Of a DNA stretch of 64,000 nucleotides, positions 32,916 through 42,832 are shown one piece after another. Below the pieces are notes generated by a model. That model did not search any database and was not told where the DNA came from. It saw only the letters and a list, made by a program, of their open reading frames with translations. The first letter of the stretch is position 1. Every line of letters starts with the position of its first letter. Source of the stretch: Meconema thalassinum (Eukaryota > Arthropoda > Insecta > Orthoptera > Tettigoniidae). Made by a program: the position numbers and the translations under genes. Location: positions 280,037,527 through 280,101,526 of the forward strand of contig OX336389.2 in assembly GCA_946902985.2 (NCBI GenBank), in the 5' to 3' direction.

Positions 32916-33330
32916 AACGAAGAGACCTCAACCGAAGGTAGTATTATGGTTAAACTTTGCTGCTGCCGTCTGGGGTCCCACACTGTCTAAAATACGAGTA
33001 TGACTCCTGCTGTGAGAAAGCCATCTTTAGCCATGTCAGTGTCTAGCAGCAGCGTTCGACATTGACGGATCTAATCTCCCCTATTCGCCGTCCTCTCTCC
33101 ACAGCAGCAAACAAAAGATCCCCTTCGGACTTCAGAATCGCAAAACACAGCCAAAATTCCTTGCGTACTCAGGAGGATGATGTCTAATTTCTTTTGAGCG
33201 AGGATGCCCTATTCTTCCAGGCCATGCAGGTACCCTTGCACTCAAGGGTAAACTGACGCACCCAGCTCTCTTCATCAGTCAAATAAGAAATATAAATGCA
33301 TTTTTCTACGTCTTGTAACTCAAGAAATGC

Positions 33331-33420
33331 TTTACGTTACTTGCGTCTAGCTACCGAAACGTCAGCGGAGCTTCGGGGCTCTTCGCCTGCTATCGGCAAT
33401 CCTCGCGTTAGTTCAGTACG
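33331..33420. repeat. Left arm of a 3-kb inverted repeat
   Basis: ttgcgtctagctaccgaaac ... ctgctatcggcaatcctcgc is repeated in inverted orientation at 36335-36415. See the nest at 33762-36275. Confidence 0.75.
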
Positions 33421-33773
33421 GTACTCTCAGCGATCAGCCTGCAGTCACAGATCTCGCAATGAAACTGAAATGAATCTTCCATCAAAGAGGCATGTTTGAA
33501 AATTTCGATAACATCTTAACACCTATGGAACAATGTTTTCTCTCCCTGTCTGCATCCATGAATAAGCAACATAGCCTACACTCGGGCACTATAACTTGAA
33601 TCAACAGAGCTCCGCAGTACTGTACCATGAATAACTCATAATTATTGCATGAGAAAAGTTAAGTCACTGAATGGATAAGCTGTACTGTAGCACGAATAAC
33701 TTGAAATACCTCAAGGAACAGAACTTCACATTTATTGCATTCCACTAGTAGCGTGAAGCATCAGGGGAGTATA

Positions 33774-35635
33774 CCGGGTGATTCACCTAAAGCTTGCAGT
33801 GTAAATATTTCTGAAATGGAAGGTGATATTGATATGCGGTTTTAACCTAATGAAATTGTAACCAAGGGCTCGTATTTGTAGCTGATACACTGATTTTTAT
33901 AATTTTTAGAAAGTGGTTTTATTTACAACAATTACAATTTTTTTAAATGGAACAATACTCATTGACATTAAAAAAATAAAAGTAGAACACATTAGAATTC
34001 CAATGGTGTCTTTTGCACGATTCTAGTGCAAGTAGTTTACGAGATATTGTTATTTGTACACAATGGGACAATGCCTACGACAAACTAAAGAAAAACAAAT
34101 GTGAATGAAGTAATTCTGTGGTTTCTGACAAGTACAGTGTACCCTCAAAGCTTGTGTTCAAAATGACGACCACCAGCCTCAATACAAGCTTCCAGTCTGC
34201 TATGTAAAGATTGCTGCACACGTTCTAGCATTTCAGAGGAAATTTCAGCGCAGGCAGCAGTAATACGCCGTTTCATATCATCTGGTGTAGTTGGTATGTC
34301 CTTGTAGACAGTGTCTTTTAGCTTCCCCCACAGAAAAAAGTCTAAAGGAGTCAAATCTGGTGAACGGGCCGGCCAAAGTACAGGTCCCCTTCGTCCAATC
34401 CAACGATTTGGAAACAATCCGTGAAGATAATCTGCAGTAATTTGTGCACTATGGGCCGGACAGCCATCATGTTGATACCACAGGTTCCTCCTAGTCTGAA
34501 GCGGAACGTCTTCTAACATCTGTGGAAGATGGTCTGTTAGGAGGTTGAGGTACTTGCACGAATTCAGTGTTCCTTCTACGAAAAAGGGACCTATGATGTG
34601 ATGGTTCACTATTCCACACCAGACGTTTACACTCCATGGACGCTGTCGTTCTACTTGACGCAGCCAACGGGGATTTTCAACAGACCAATAGTGCATTGTT
34701 TCTAAGATTGACTTGGCCATGATTAGAAAATGTTGCTTCATCAGTAAACAAGATACATAACGAATCTGGAGTATCACGTCTTAATGCCCATGTATAAAAG
34801 TTAACACGATTCTCAAAATCATTACCATGCAGCACTTGATGGAGAGAGATGTGATACGGATGGAACTTATGACGATGGAGAAAGCGTAGTACACTTGCCT
34901 GACTCATGCCGCTTCCATGTGCAATTGCACGGGAACTAATTTGTGGATCTACTGCAACAGCAGCCAGAACCTTAATTTCTCCCTCTTCTCCAGTCACTTG
35001 TTTGTCTCTGTTACTTTTTCTAGGCGTTATACTACCACTTTCACGTAATTGATTGAAAAGGTTCACAAATAATTGCCGAGATGGTTGACGTCTAATGGGA
35101 TATGTTTCCGCGTACACGGTACAAGAACGAACGGCATTCTTCCTACATTCGCCATAAACCATGAGCATGTCGGCTTTTTCTGCAATGGTAAATCTCATCC
35201 TGCAAGCACGTCCTACTACTTGAAGTATCACACAATAACTGACTGGAAAGTCGCAGTGCACTCAGTGTACACAAACCACAACCTCAACAAACATAACAAC
35301 ATCGTAACCTCGCCACTAAGCACTTGGTTGTTAGTGCGTACAATTTTCGAATAACAATCAATATCTCGTAAACTTCTTGCACTAGAATCGTGCACAAAAC
35401 ACCATTGGTATTCTAATTTGTTCTACTTTTATGTTTTTAATGTCAATGGGTATTGTTCCATTTTAAAAAAATTGTAATTGTTGTAAATAAAACCACTTTC
35501 TAAAAATTATAAATATCAGTGTATCAGCTACAAATACGAGCCCTTGGTTACAATTTCATTAGGTTAAAACCGCATATCAATATCACCTTCCATTTCAGAA
35601 ATATTTACAGTGCAAGTTTTAGGTGAATCACCCTG
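33774..35635 (-). mobile_element. Tc1/mariner-type DD41D transposon with ~280-bp TIRs
   Basis: The left end ccgggtgattcacctaaagc and the right end's inverse cagggtgattcacctaaaac start arms that match for ~280 bp (33774-~34052 and ~35356-35635). TA flanks both ends (33772-33773, 35636-35637). The 1862-bp element carries one transposase gene on the minus strand with a single frameshift. Such long arms are unusual compared with the ~30 bp of classic mariners. Confidence 0.93.
34145..35201 (-). pseudogene. DD41D transposase with one frameshift
   Basis: The likely start is MRFTIAEKADMLMVYGECRK at 35201; the frame upstream to 35261 is TIR-proximal. The N-terminal region has helix-turn-helix character (QISSRAIAHGSGMSQASVLR). 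The catalytic triad is visible: D in LFTDEATF, D in WYQHDGCPAH, and D in SPDLTPLDFFLWG. The last two are separated by 41 residues, so the motif is DD41D. At about 34700, in the word nlrn, an extra base shifts the frame, and the C-terminal half continues in another frame (to LEACIEAGGRHFEHKL at 34145). Overall length would be ~350 residues, normal for the group. One indel is the only lesion I see, so inactivation is recent. DD41D spacing is described for rosa/VISITOR-type families. Confidence 0.88.
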
Positions 35636-35802
35636 TATAAGGGGGGTGATGGGGCTCCAGCCCCCCCCCCCCCCCCGAAAAAAGCCAATAAAAATGAAGA
35701 AAGTGTTGCTTTGGTAAGAGCATAAAATAATTGTAAATTTGGTTGTACCCTAATCTTAACTTATTGGCTAAGTTACAAACAATATTAAGATTGAAATTAG
35801 AC

Positions 35803-35943
35803 TACCTCGTGGTGTAGTGGCTGGCATTCTTGGCTGCCGCCCCGGAGGTCTGAATTCGATTCCCAGCTCTACCAAGAAATTTTAATTCTAGTCTGAGGGC
35901 TGGAATGGGGTACAATCAGCCTTGTGAGGCAAAACTGTGAAAA
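35803..35943 (+). repeat. SINE family A, 5' half
   Basis: tacctcgtggtgtagtggct through gccttgtgaggcaaaactgt, then stops. Inserted in the hAT element at 33762-36275. Confidence 0.75.
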
Positions 35944-36334
35944 TAAATATATATATACTGTTTACCTTTCTGCTTAGTAAATTGACAAATATTTCGCTAT
36001 TTGTCATTCATACTCCATAGATCGTAATAGAAAATTCATTAAGTATAACATTTTATTTGTGTGTTGTGTTGTATTTTACAACTTTTTTTGTATTGCCAGT
36101 AATAATTGTAGGCTATATAAACTTTGAATCTTATCTAAAGTAATTTCACAAAGTTATATGCTCTAAGATATTGGTTGATATTTCTGGGTATTTTGCGGTG
36201 ACAAGCCCCTGGGAATACTCACAATATTCCAGGATAGTCAGCTCCCCCCCGAAAAAAATTGTATATACGCCCCTGTGAAGCATGGCTCAGTAGCACGTGT
36301 TTAGCTGGCAATGGAGGGAAAAACCGAGCTAACG

Positions 36335-36415
36335 AGAGGATTGCCGATAGCAGGCGATGGGCCCCGAAGCCCCGCTGACATTTCGGTAGCTAGACGCAAG
36401 TCTTTACGTTAGGCT
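36335..36415. repeat. Right arm of a 3-kb inverted repeat
   Basis: gaggattgccgatagcaggc ... tttcggtagctagacgcaag is the inverse of 33331-33420, about 90 percent identical by eye over ~80 bp. Confidence 0.75.
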
Positions 36416-36734
36416 TGTGGTTTGTTGTGAGCGGACCAATACCTCATGGTGATGACATATTATAGTACTACAGGATGTCATAATGATATTTTGTCTGCTG
36501 CATGGCCGATACCTACCAGAATGGGATTGACAGTTCTCGCCTCGCCTTGTGGTCTGAGAACGAGGTTGCCAACTGTACAAGCCAGAGATACAACTGACCA
36601 GGCACTGAAGCACGTGGGCTGTAATATTGCAACGCAGAGTATTATGACATCAACTATGCAAACATGGATTGGTCAACAGGCACAGGGGTGATGACTGACG
36701 TGGAATTTCCGGCTAAATGTCAATCCTATTCAGG

Positions 36735-36935
36735 CAGCTCACAGAGGATACTTCAGTGGTGACGTGATCCGTCTTCACAGGCCTGTTGCGTTGAATCAGA
36801 TCGCCAACTTGTCCAGCAATGGTCTCATCACCCGTAGCTGTTGCTGAGCGATCGTATCTCGAATCATCCAGTACATTTGTTCCCTTGTCTTGGAAGTGTG
36901 GGTACCATCGCCAAACAATTTGCGTGCCATAACAT
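36735..36935 (-). pseudogene. Mariner transposase N-terminal remnant
   Basis: A minus-strand frame reads CYGTQIVWRWYPHFQDKGTN, then VLDDSRYDRSATATGDETIA and GQVGDLIQRNRPVKTDHVTT. It follows the mariner helix-turn-helix domain pattern W...F..G...V.DD.R.GRP.T....E....V..LI..NR. The C-terminal catalytic domain is not found downstream, where the frame ends about 36720. It is a fragment without TIRs. Confidence 0.65.
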
Positions 36936-37202
36936 CAAGATCATACTCTTTCACTAGATGGCTATAGATTTTGGTACCAGGGGTCTCACGCACCATTCGT
37001 GGCGAACAAACCAGCCCAAGCTTCCGCCATTTTTGAAGATTTCAATGAAGTCTGGGCTCGAATTATTCCGAACTTTATCTGCGTGATGGAGGTCGTACGT
37101 TCACAACAAACAAGGAAGCGGAACTGTGTGAAAACACATTGAAAGACAGAGGTTCTACTCGTTCTCAAGCATTATTTGCTGTTGGCTTCTAGGTCAGAGT
37201 TT

Positions 37203-37336
37203 GATTAAAATTATTTTCTGGTCTGAGGGCTGGGACAGGGTACACTCAGCCTCGTGAAGCCAGGCCGAGCTGAGGTTGATTCGACTCACCTCAGCCATCC
37301 TGGACGTGTTTTTCCGTTGTTTCCTCAATGTTAGAA
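37203..37336 (+). repeat. SINE family A, internal fragment
   Basis: ggtctgagggctgggacagg, cctcgtgaagcc, cacctcagccatcctggacg and ttttccgttgtttcc identify the second unit and the start of the core. Confidence 0.7.
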
Positions 37337-37622
37337 TTGTCTTTTGCTGCTTTTCGGTCGACCAACACAGTTGTACCCAATGAATTGGGTGGGGTAGGCT
37401 ACAAATTGTAAATAAATATGTAAACACAATTCTGGAAAAAATTACATCACACTTAAATGGGCAATTAACTATTAACTAATACATGTAATTATTTACAGGA
37501 TTGTGAATACATATGTATAATGTGTACCCCGCCCAATTCATTGGGCACAACTGTGTTGACCGACTGAAAAGCAGCAAAAAACAATTTGTATAGGCAACAC
37601 TGGAAAAATGATGGCTTCAAAT
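37336..37622. mobile_element. Family M TIR element, short complete copy
   Basis: The left arm ttttgctgcttttcggtcga... is the inverse of the right arm ...gaccgactgaaaagcagcaa. Arms extend through cccaatgaattgggtggggt and are ~60 bp. The outer part of the right arm adds gtataggcaacactgg and atggcttcaaat. The centre (~130 bp) includes a second inverted pair (aatatgtaaacacaa / ttgtgaatacatat). Confidence 0.75.
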
Positions 37623-37667
37623 TTCCGCACTTATGTTAGGAACCATTCCGGCTTTTAGCTGGACTAG
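37623..37667 (-). repeat. SINE core fragment
   Basis: ttaggaaccattccggcttt + tagctggactagaa matches the core of family A read in reverse. It abuts the mitochondrial insertion. Confidence 0.55.
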
Positions 37668-37970
37668 AAATGCTAGCTTCCATACTATCAAAAAATCCAT
37701 TAATGATCGAGAAAAAAGTTCTCCATTTGAATGTGGGTTTGATCCAAAAATGTCAGCACGTCTACCTTTCTCTCCTTTTTTTAATTACCGTTATTTTCTT
37801 AATTCTTGATGTAGAAATTGCATTACTTTTACCAGTCTCTATCATTATACTAAGTTCAGATACAGTATTATTTCATGAACTACAGTAAGAATATTGTTTT
37901 ATTTACAGTATTCTTTTAATTGGTTTATTTCAATAATGAAATCAAGGTGCTTCTTAGTTAAGCTTATTGA
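37668..37970 (+). pseudogene. nad3: Nuclear mitochondrial insertion: NADH dehydrogenase subunit 3
   Basis: The frames read [14 protein letters not shown], then [19 protein letters not shown], then [29 protein letters not shown], and finally ILLIGLFQ-stop-WNQGAS. These are the conserved blocks of arthropod ND3 in the right order, including FECGFDP and DVEIALLLP. Frame changes occur at an A-run (gaaaaaagt, ~37710) and a T-run (ccttttttttaa, ~37775). The last block needs TGA read as tryptophan, the mitochondrial code. It therefore cannot encode a nuclear protein. Roughly 300 of ~350 bp of nad3 are present; the N-terminal end is cut by a SINE fragment. ND3 normally is a membrane subunit of complex I. 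Confidence 0.88.
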
Positions 37971-38176
37971 ACACAGACCTCGGGGCCGACAGCCAGGAAC
38001 GCTAGCTGCTACAGAGGTGGCTTTTTTACACAGACTATGCTTTTCAACTCAATTGTTCAATGTCTGTAAATTTTTCTTCTTCACTAGGCTATATTCTGAA
38101 GCAGGTCTTACACGTATGGTAGATTCCTCTGAGTTAAGTAACTTAAGCTCGTGCGTCTATTCCTCCATAGCTATGA
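37971..38176. other. Fragmentary repeat DNA
   Basis: Includes a short minus-strand SINE A head piece (cggggccgacagccaggaac, 37982-38025). The remainder is not recognised. Confidence 0.4.
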
Positions 38177-38730
38177 CAGGGCTCGATTTAAGGCGGAACG
38201 AACCGGAACGCCGTTCCGGCACCACTTTTTAAGAAAAAAATATGATGATTAAAATCACGCTAAAGAAGTATCTCACAGATGAACCATTGAGATCATCATA
38301 GAATATTGCAACAGTTTATGTCCACTTGTTTATCAAGATCAATGGACCTTCTCTTCGGCTTTTAACCCAGCTAAGTATGTTGCTTCTTGACTTGTGTCTG
38401 GACACCATTCAGCATTATCTATCAAGAGTAAACAGAGGTCAAGAGACAAGAAACATGATGAAAACATGTTCAAGTTCTGGACAATCTTCTAGGCTGAGCA
38501 GACAACTTAAACAAATATGAAATTGTGCTTTTTCACTGCTTTTATTACTTTTCTACGTCACATTTTTTAAATTTGTTTTGCAAATAATATTTTGAATTAA
38601 ATAAATTGTTTAAGTTTTTGTGTACCCAAATATTTAATTCTTTACAAGCCAATTATATGTAAAACCACTCACACCCCCTGGACTACTGTATTACAGTTCC
38701 GGCACCTCTATTTCTAGAAATCGAGCACTG
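38177..38730. mobile_element. hAT-like non-autonomous element
   Basis: The left end CAGGGCTCGATTT and the inverse of the right end CAGTGCTCGATTT match at 12 of 13 positions, and ggaacgccgttccggcacca near the left is echoed by cagttccggcacctctattt near the right. CAG ends fit hAT. The 8 bp flanks (agctatga / gcggtgaa) do not form a clear TSD. No transposase frame; a 64-residue frame at 38326-38520 has no known domain. Confidence 0.55.
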
Positions 38731-38835
38731 GCGGTGAATATCAAAGACGTCGTAGGGTTAGATCCCGGGCCTTGGTGACCTATCTTCTCAAACCAGGTAA
38801 ATGCTGCGGGTGGAACCTAATTTCCAATCCCGGGG
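38731..38835 (+). repeat. SINE core fragment
   Basis: gggttagatcccgggcc and aaaccaggtaaatgctgcgg resemble a B box and the shared core. Heavily decayed. Confidence 0.4.
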
Positions 38836-39092
38836 TAATCCAATCAAAATGGCTGTAGCAGTTCCTTACTTGATTTACAGACTAGAGACTGCTTGATCAT
38901 CAGTCCTGTTTGCCAATGGTCTGTGTGGTTCAGATGACGTATTATTTTGGATCTGTGTTTGTACATGCATCTCTAATTAACTGGGGCTGTAAATTTGGAC
39001 TGGTGACCCGGGGCTTGGAGTGAATGAGGAAAATCTATGCTTCGTAAAGGCACGCTCATCTCCTGTAGTCTTGGTGAAGGTATTAAGACCCC

Positions 39093-39850
39093 AATTCTTA
39101 AGGTCCGGTTCCCGGCTCTGAAAGTACTGTGCATTCTATTCTGGTCTGAGGATTAGAACAAGGGGTTCACTCTGAGGAGAGGTGGTACTGTTCCCACCTC
39201 AACCAACCTAGAACTGATTTTACCTGGTTTTCCAATTCTACTTCAGGCCAATGGCGGGATGGTACTTATCTTTAGGTCACGGCCGCCTCCTTTCGAACCC
39301 TAGCCTCTATTACAAATAAACATAGGCTACGTCTACAGACAACACAAGAACACAGGTTTTCTGATATATTCTGTTGTTGTTCTTTAGGGGCTTTGCAACA
39401 TCACCGTCATGTAGTCCCGTGTACTTGAGTGTGTGTTGAATTTGCCTGATGACCTGTACCACTGTGATGTCTGTACCAGCGAGTGTATAAGTAATTGAGG
39501 TAGTACTTTGTTAGGAAATGGCAGTGGCCTTAAGGAACTGTAGGAACCACCCCAACATATTTTCCTGAAGTAGAAGTAGGGAAACCACGGAAAACCACTT
39601 CTTGGATGATTGAAGTAGGAATCGAACCCACCTCTCCTTAGTTTTACCTAACGAGGCAGAGTGTACTCTGTTCCAGCCTCCAGACTAGAATTACATTTCT
39701 TGGCAGAGCAGGGAATCGAACTTGGACCTCTGCGATGACAGCCAATAAATCTAGCCACTACGCAACGAGAAAGACTCTAAATAATTTTTCACATATCCAA
39801 CTACACGGGGCTGTTGTTCACGTTGGCCAAGCCCTGAATGAAACAACAAC
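39093..39850 (+). repeat. SINE family A, split by a later SINE A
   Basis: The plus-strand copy runs from aaggtccggttcccggctct to acacaggttttctgatatat (39093-39372), is broken, and resumes as catatccaactacacggggc through aagccctgaatgaaacaaca (39790-39850). The intervening block is a minus-strand family A copy, which is therefore younger. Confidence 0.75.
39373..39769 (-). repeat. SINE family A, inserted in another SINE A
   Basis: Full-length minus-strand copy: gttgttgttctttaggggct tail, core with cctgaagtagaagtagggaa, second B-box-like ggaatcgaacccacctctcc, and head ending ccactacgcaacgag. Confidence 0.8.
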
Positions 39851-39949
39851 AACCCTAGTTGGCACTTGTCTTAGACTGCATGGAGACTGCCATGATGAAT
39901 GACGGTGTATTATCTCAGATTCGATTCGAAGATAACCTTTAACATACAC

Positions 39950-40150
39950 AAAGGGTGACGCACGCCGGATCTCGTGGAAGACTTACCAAAGAACTGATGG
40001 GGTGGTTCAAACAATCTCCCTTAATGACGGCCAGTTCGCCCTCGAGACACGCTTCCGGCCACGTGGACGGGGCAAGATGGCGGCTGGCGCACGTGCCCGA
40101 GGTGTACAAGTCAGCTGGCCAAACAGTGCCACCCTCCTTAGCTCACCAAA
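39950..40150. promoter_or_regulatory. GC-rich island with YY1-like motif and E-box
   Basis: A ~200-bp GC/CpG-rich block includes ggcaagatggcggctggcgc (full YY1-like AAGATGGCGGC), ccacgtgg and gcacgtgc (CACGTG E-box cores). Two overlapping plus frames are open but show no domain. It could be a relic promoter/5' exon. Confidence 0.25.
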
Positions 40151-40236
40151 TAATGCTCATTTTCATTCCACTTTCCACTTTCTTGTCGGTTAATGGGTGG
40201 TATGACTAACTGTCGCACCCTGGCACATGAATTGTT

Positions 40237-40633
40237 TGTTGTTGTTGATTCATTTAGGGGCTTTGCGACATCGTGGTCATGCAGTCCCATGTGCTTGGGT
40301 GTGTGTGGAATTTGTCTGGTAACCCATTTTATTGTGATGGCTGTATTAGTGTGTGGATTTGTAATTTAGTTGAGGATTGGGAAGGAGGCGGCCGCGGCCT
40401 CAAGTAAGGAACCATCCCAACATTTGTATGCTGTAGAAGTGGGAAACCACGGAAAACCACTTCCAGGATTGCTTAGGTGGGGATCGAACCCACTTCTTCT
40501 CGGTTTTGCCTCACGAGGCAGAGTGTACGCCGCTCCAGCCCTCAGGCCAGAACAACATTCCTTGCCAGAGACGGGAATTGAATCTGGGCCTCCACGGTGA
40601 CAGCCAAGAATGCTGGCTTTACGCAGCGAGGCG
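40237..40633 (-). repeat. SINE family A, full length
   Basis: gttgttgttgattcatttag tail, gaggcggccgcggcc core, second B-box-like ggggatcgaacccacttctt, first B-box-like gggaattgaatctgggcctc and head ending near gcgaggcgg. Confidence 0.8.
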
Positions 40634-40754
40634 GACTTGGCACGTGAATATTTTTCATTATGAAATGGCTCAAAAATAACAAATTATGTACCTTAATTCC
40701 ATTTCTACTCTTGTTTCTGTAAGGGATTTGATATACTGTATATTTGGTCATCAG

Positions 40755-40910
40755 TCAATGGTTCCGCTTCATGGCCAAGCGAATAAAACGCTTGACATAA
40801 GATCGAAAGGCCTGGGTTCGATTCCCAGCTGGGTTGTGTGGCTTTTAACTTCAGATTGTCCATTTCTCTTGCTCGGGCACTAAGTGCCTGGGACATCATC
40901 ATCATTCAAA
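40755..40910 (+). repeat. Short SINE with (ATC)n tail
   Basis: tRNA-like head (gccaagcgaataaaacgctt, ctgggttcgattcccagctg) followed by ~75 bp and catcatcatcatt. The tail matches the LINE 3' tail type, so that LINE may supply its enzyme. Confidence 0.6.
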
Positions 40911-40911
40911 T

Positions 40912-41205
40912 ACCGACAGTAGTGGCTACGCTGGCTAAAGTGCAGCGTTAGGCCATGGGGCCAACCTCTCTGCTGACTCGGTAGACGCAAGGGTTCAAGC
41001 CCCACCGTCGGCCGTCCTTGAAATGGTTTTCCGTGGTTTCCCATTTTCAACACAAGGCAAATGTTGGGACGGTACCTTCTGACAGGCCACGGCCGCTTCC
41101 TTCCACATCCTTGTCCAGTTTCATTCATCTTCATCCATTCCATCTCTCATCCCGACGCGTAGGTCGCCCACGGGCATCGACTAGAAAGATCTGCACACGC
41201 CAAAA
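40912..41205 (+). repeat. SINE family B, copy 2
   Basis: agtggctacgctggctaaag head, agggttcaagccccaccgtc B box, core and gtcgactagaaaga-like tail as in 6862-7160, ending in an A-run. Confidence 0.8.
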
Positions 41206-41237
41206 AAAAAACAACATTCAAATCATTCTGTTGCAGA

Positions 41238-41355
41238 TCATTCTTCTCAGTTTTACCTCATGAGGCTGAGTTTGAACCATTCAGACCATCAGACCAGAAT
41301 TAAGTTTCTTGGCAGAGTTGGGAATCGAACCAAGGGCCTCAGAATCTGGAGACTC
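41238..41355 (-). repeat. SINE family A, 5' fragment
   Basis: ttctcagttttacctcatga, ttaagtttcttggcagagtt and gggaatcgaaccaagggcct are the second-unit start and first B box in reverse. Confidence 0.65.
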
Positions 41356-41419
41356 AACACGTAACCTGAAGCTCTGATTTATAACTTATTTTGTTTAAAT
41401 TTTTATCATTTAATCGATT

Positions 41420-42085
41420 ATCCTTCCAACTCGGCTTCACCCACGGGCTCTTCGAGGGATCATTCCTCTACCGTCGCAATGATGGTGTATGGGAGCTGAA
41501 CACAATTTGTCAGCAGATACAACTGGGGATGGTGACAGGCCGATCGCCCAGGTGACCGCTAACTTGGGTCTAATTAATGAAGGATCAGGGAAGGGATTTT
41601 GGATGGAAGTCGACCGTGGACCTTTTGAAAGGAACCATTCAAGCATTTGCCAGGTGGTTTCTTTTAACGTGTGGCCTCCTGAGAGGCCGAGTGCAAGTCT
41701 TTCTAGTCGACGACAGTGGGCGACCAGCGCGTCGGGATGAGAGATGGAATGGATGAAGATGAATGAAACTGGGCAAGGATGTGGAAGGAAGTGGCCGTGG
41801 CCTGTCAGAAGGTACCGTCCCAGCATTTGCCTGGTGTTGAAAATGGGGGGAAACCACGGAAAACCATTTTAAGGACTGCTGATGGTGGGGCTCAAACCCA
41901 CGCGTCTAACGAGTCACCAGAGAGCTTGGCCCCATGACCTAACGCTGCGCTTGAGCGATCGTAGCCACTGCTGTTGGTTGCCTGGTGGTGGAAATGGGAA
42001 ACCTCAAAAACCATTTTCAGGACGGCCGATGTGAGATTCGAAGTATTGCTCTAGTGAGGCTTTCGACCACCGCGGCCTGTTGAAT
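41420..42085 (-). repeat. SINE family H, interrupted by family B
   Basis: The minus-strand copy is in two parts. 41420-41655 corresponds to the 3' half (cacctgggcgatcggcctgt, cgtgggtgaagccgagttgg in sense). 41975-42085 holds the head (ggccgcggtggtcgaaagcc) and start of the core. A family B SINE lies between; similar words at the joints (ttgccaggtgg and ttgcctggtgg) look like its TSD. Confidence 0.7.
41656..41974 (-). repeat. SINE family B, copy 3, inserted in family H
   Basis: Inverse of 40912-41205: tctttctagtcgacgacagt tail, core with ggtaccgtcccagcatttgc, B box ggggctcaaacccac and head aacgctgcgcttgagcgatc. Confidence 0.8.
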
Positions 42086-42575
42086 TTCTGTTATGGATGC
42101 AACATGACATGTACAACGCATGTACTGTATAACGCATGCGCTTTTTGAATTGATCGACAGAGACGCATTCCATTATCTCCTCTTGTACTCTAATCCTGGT
42201 ATCCATTATCGATTATTCATCAGTTGAGGCTGGACGAGTGGAACCCACGCCCTGAGTTAAAAGAGCTGGCATGTGACAGTGTCTGGCCACGATGTATGTG
42301 CTGTGTTTATGCATGAGCCATTGGAATGTTGAGTCCTGGTCAGGCAAGTGTGGGTCATGGGTGTCAATGTCTATCCTTCAACCTGACAGCCACGGTCTCT
42401 AAATAACGAAGCCTGGTGCATGTCTGCAACTTGACGCCCGTCAGCAAGCTGCGTGGAGTTATAAGGATGAAATGAATGATTAAAACGTCACCAAATTTTA
42501 ATCTCCGTGCTTGGAGAATTCTGGACGTCAGATATAAACTATCGTTACATTTCAATAACTGATCACTCATAACAC

Positions 42576-42755
42576 AGTGGCTGTTACTTCTGAAGTCCGG
42601 GTTCGATTCCCAGCTCTGCCAACAAATTTATTTTAGTCTGAGGGCTGGAACGGGGTACATTCAGCCTCGTGAGGCAAAACTGAGAAGAAGTGGGTTCGAT
42701 TACCACCACGGCCTTTTTTTACGTGGTTTCCAACCTATGCTTCAGGCCGCGTTAG
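42576..42755 (+). repeat. SINE family A fragment
   Basis: gtccgggttcgattcccagc, gctggaacggggtacattca and gtgggttcgattaccaccac. The core is broken by a short GC-rich piece and a (TAT)n run follows. Confidence 0.7.
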
Positions 42756-42776
42756 CGCTCTCGGCCACCCCAGCTG

Positions 42777-42791
42777 GTATTATTATTATTA

Positions 42792-42831
<40 letters not shown>
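42777..42831. repeat. (TTA)n microsatellite
   Basis: About 18 copies of tat/att with one cat interruption. Confidence 0.9.

Positions 42832-42832
<1 letters not shown>

Larger units (their letters stand above)
33762..36275. mobile_element. hAT element with perfect 8-bp TSD, split by a DD41D transposon
   Basis: The same 8 bp, tgaagcat, occurs at 33754-33761 and 36276-36283. The left end starts CAGGGGAGTATA and the right end is the inverse of CAGGGGCGTATATAC. Twelve bases into the left end the DD41D element (33774-35635) has inserted at TA. A family A SINE (35803-35943) also sits inside. Without these the hAT part is only ~500 bp and has no frame, so it is non-autonomous. C-runs near 35660 and 36243 are subterminal. 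Confidence 0.85.

Noticed and set aside
36796..37168. Minus-strand frames of 60-66 residues as a host gene
   Set aside because: An adjacent frame gives a mariner HTH pattern, so these are shadows of a decayed transposase and flanking DNA.
37668..37970. nad3 as a genuine mitochondrial contig in the window
   Set aside because: It is cut by a SINE fragment, frame-broken twice, and lies between nuclear transposons, so a nuclear insertion is the simpler explanation.
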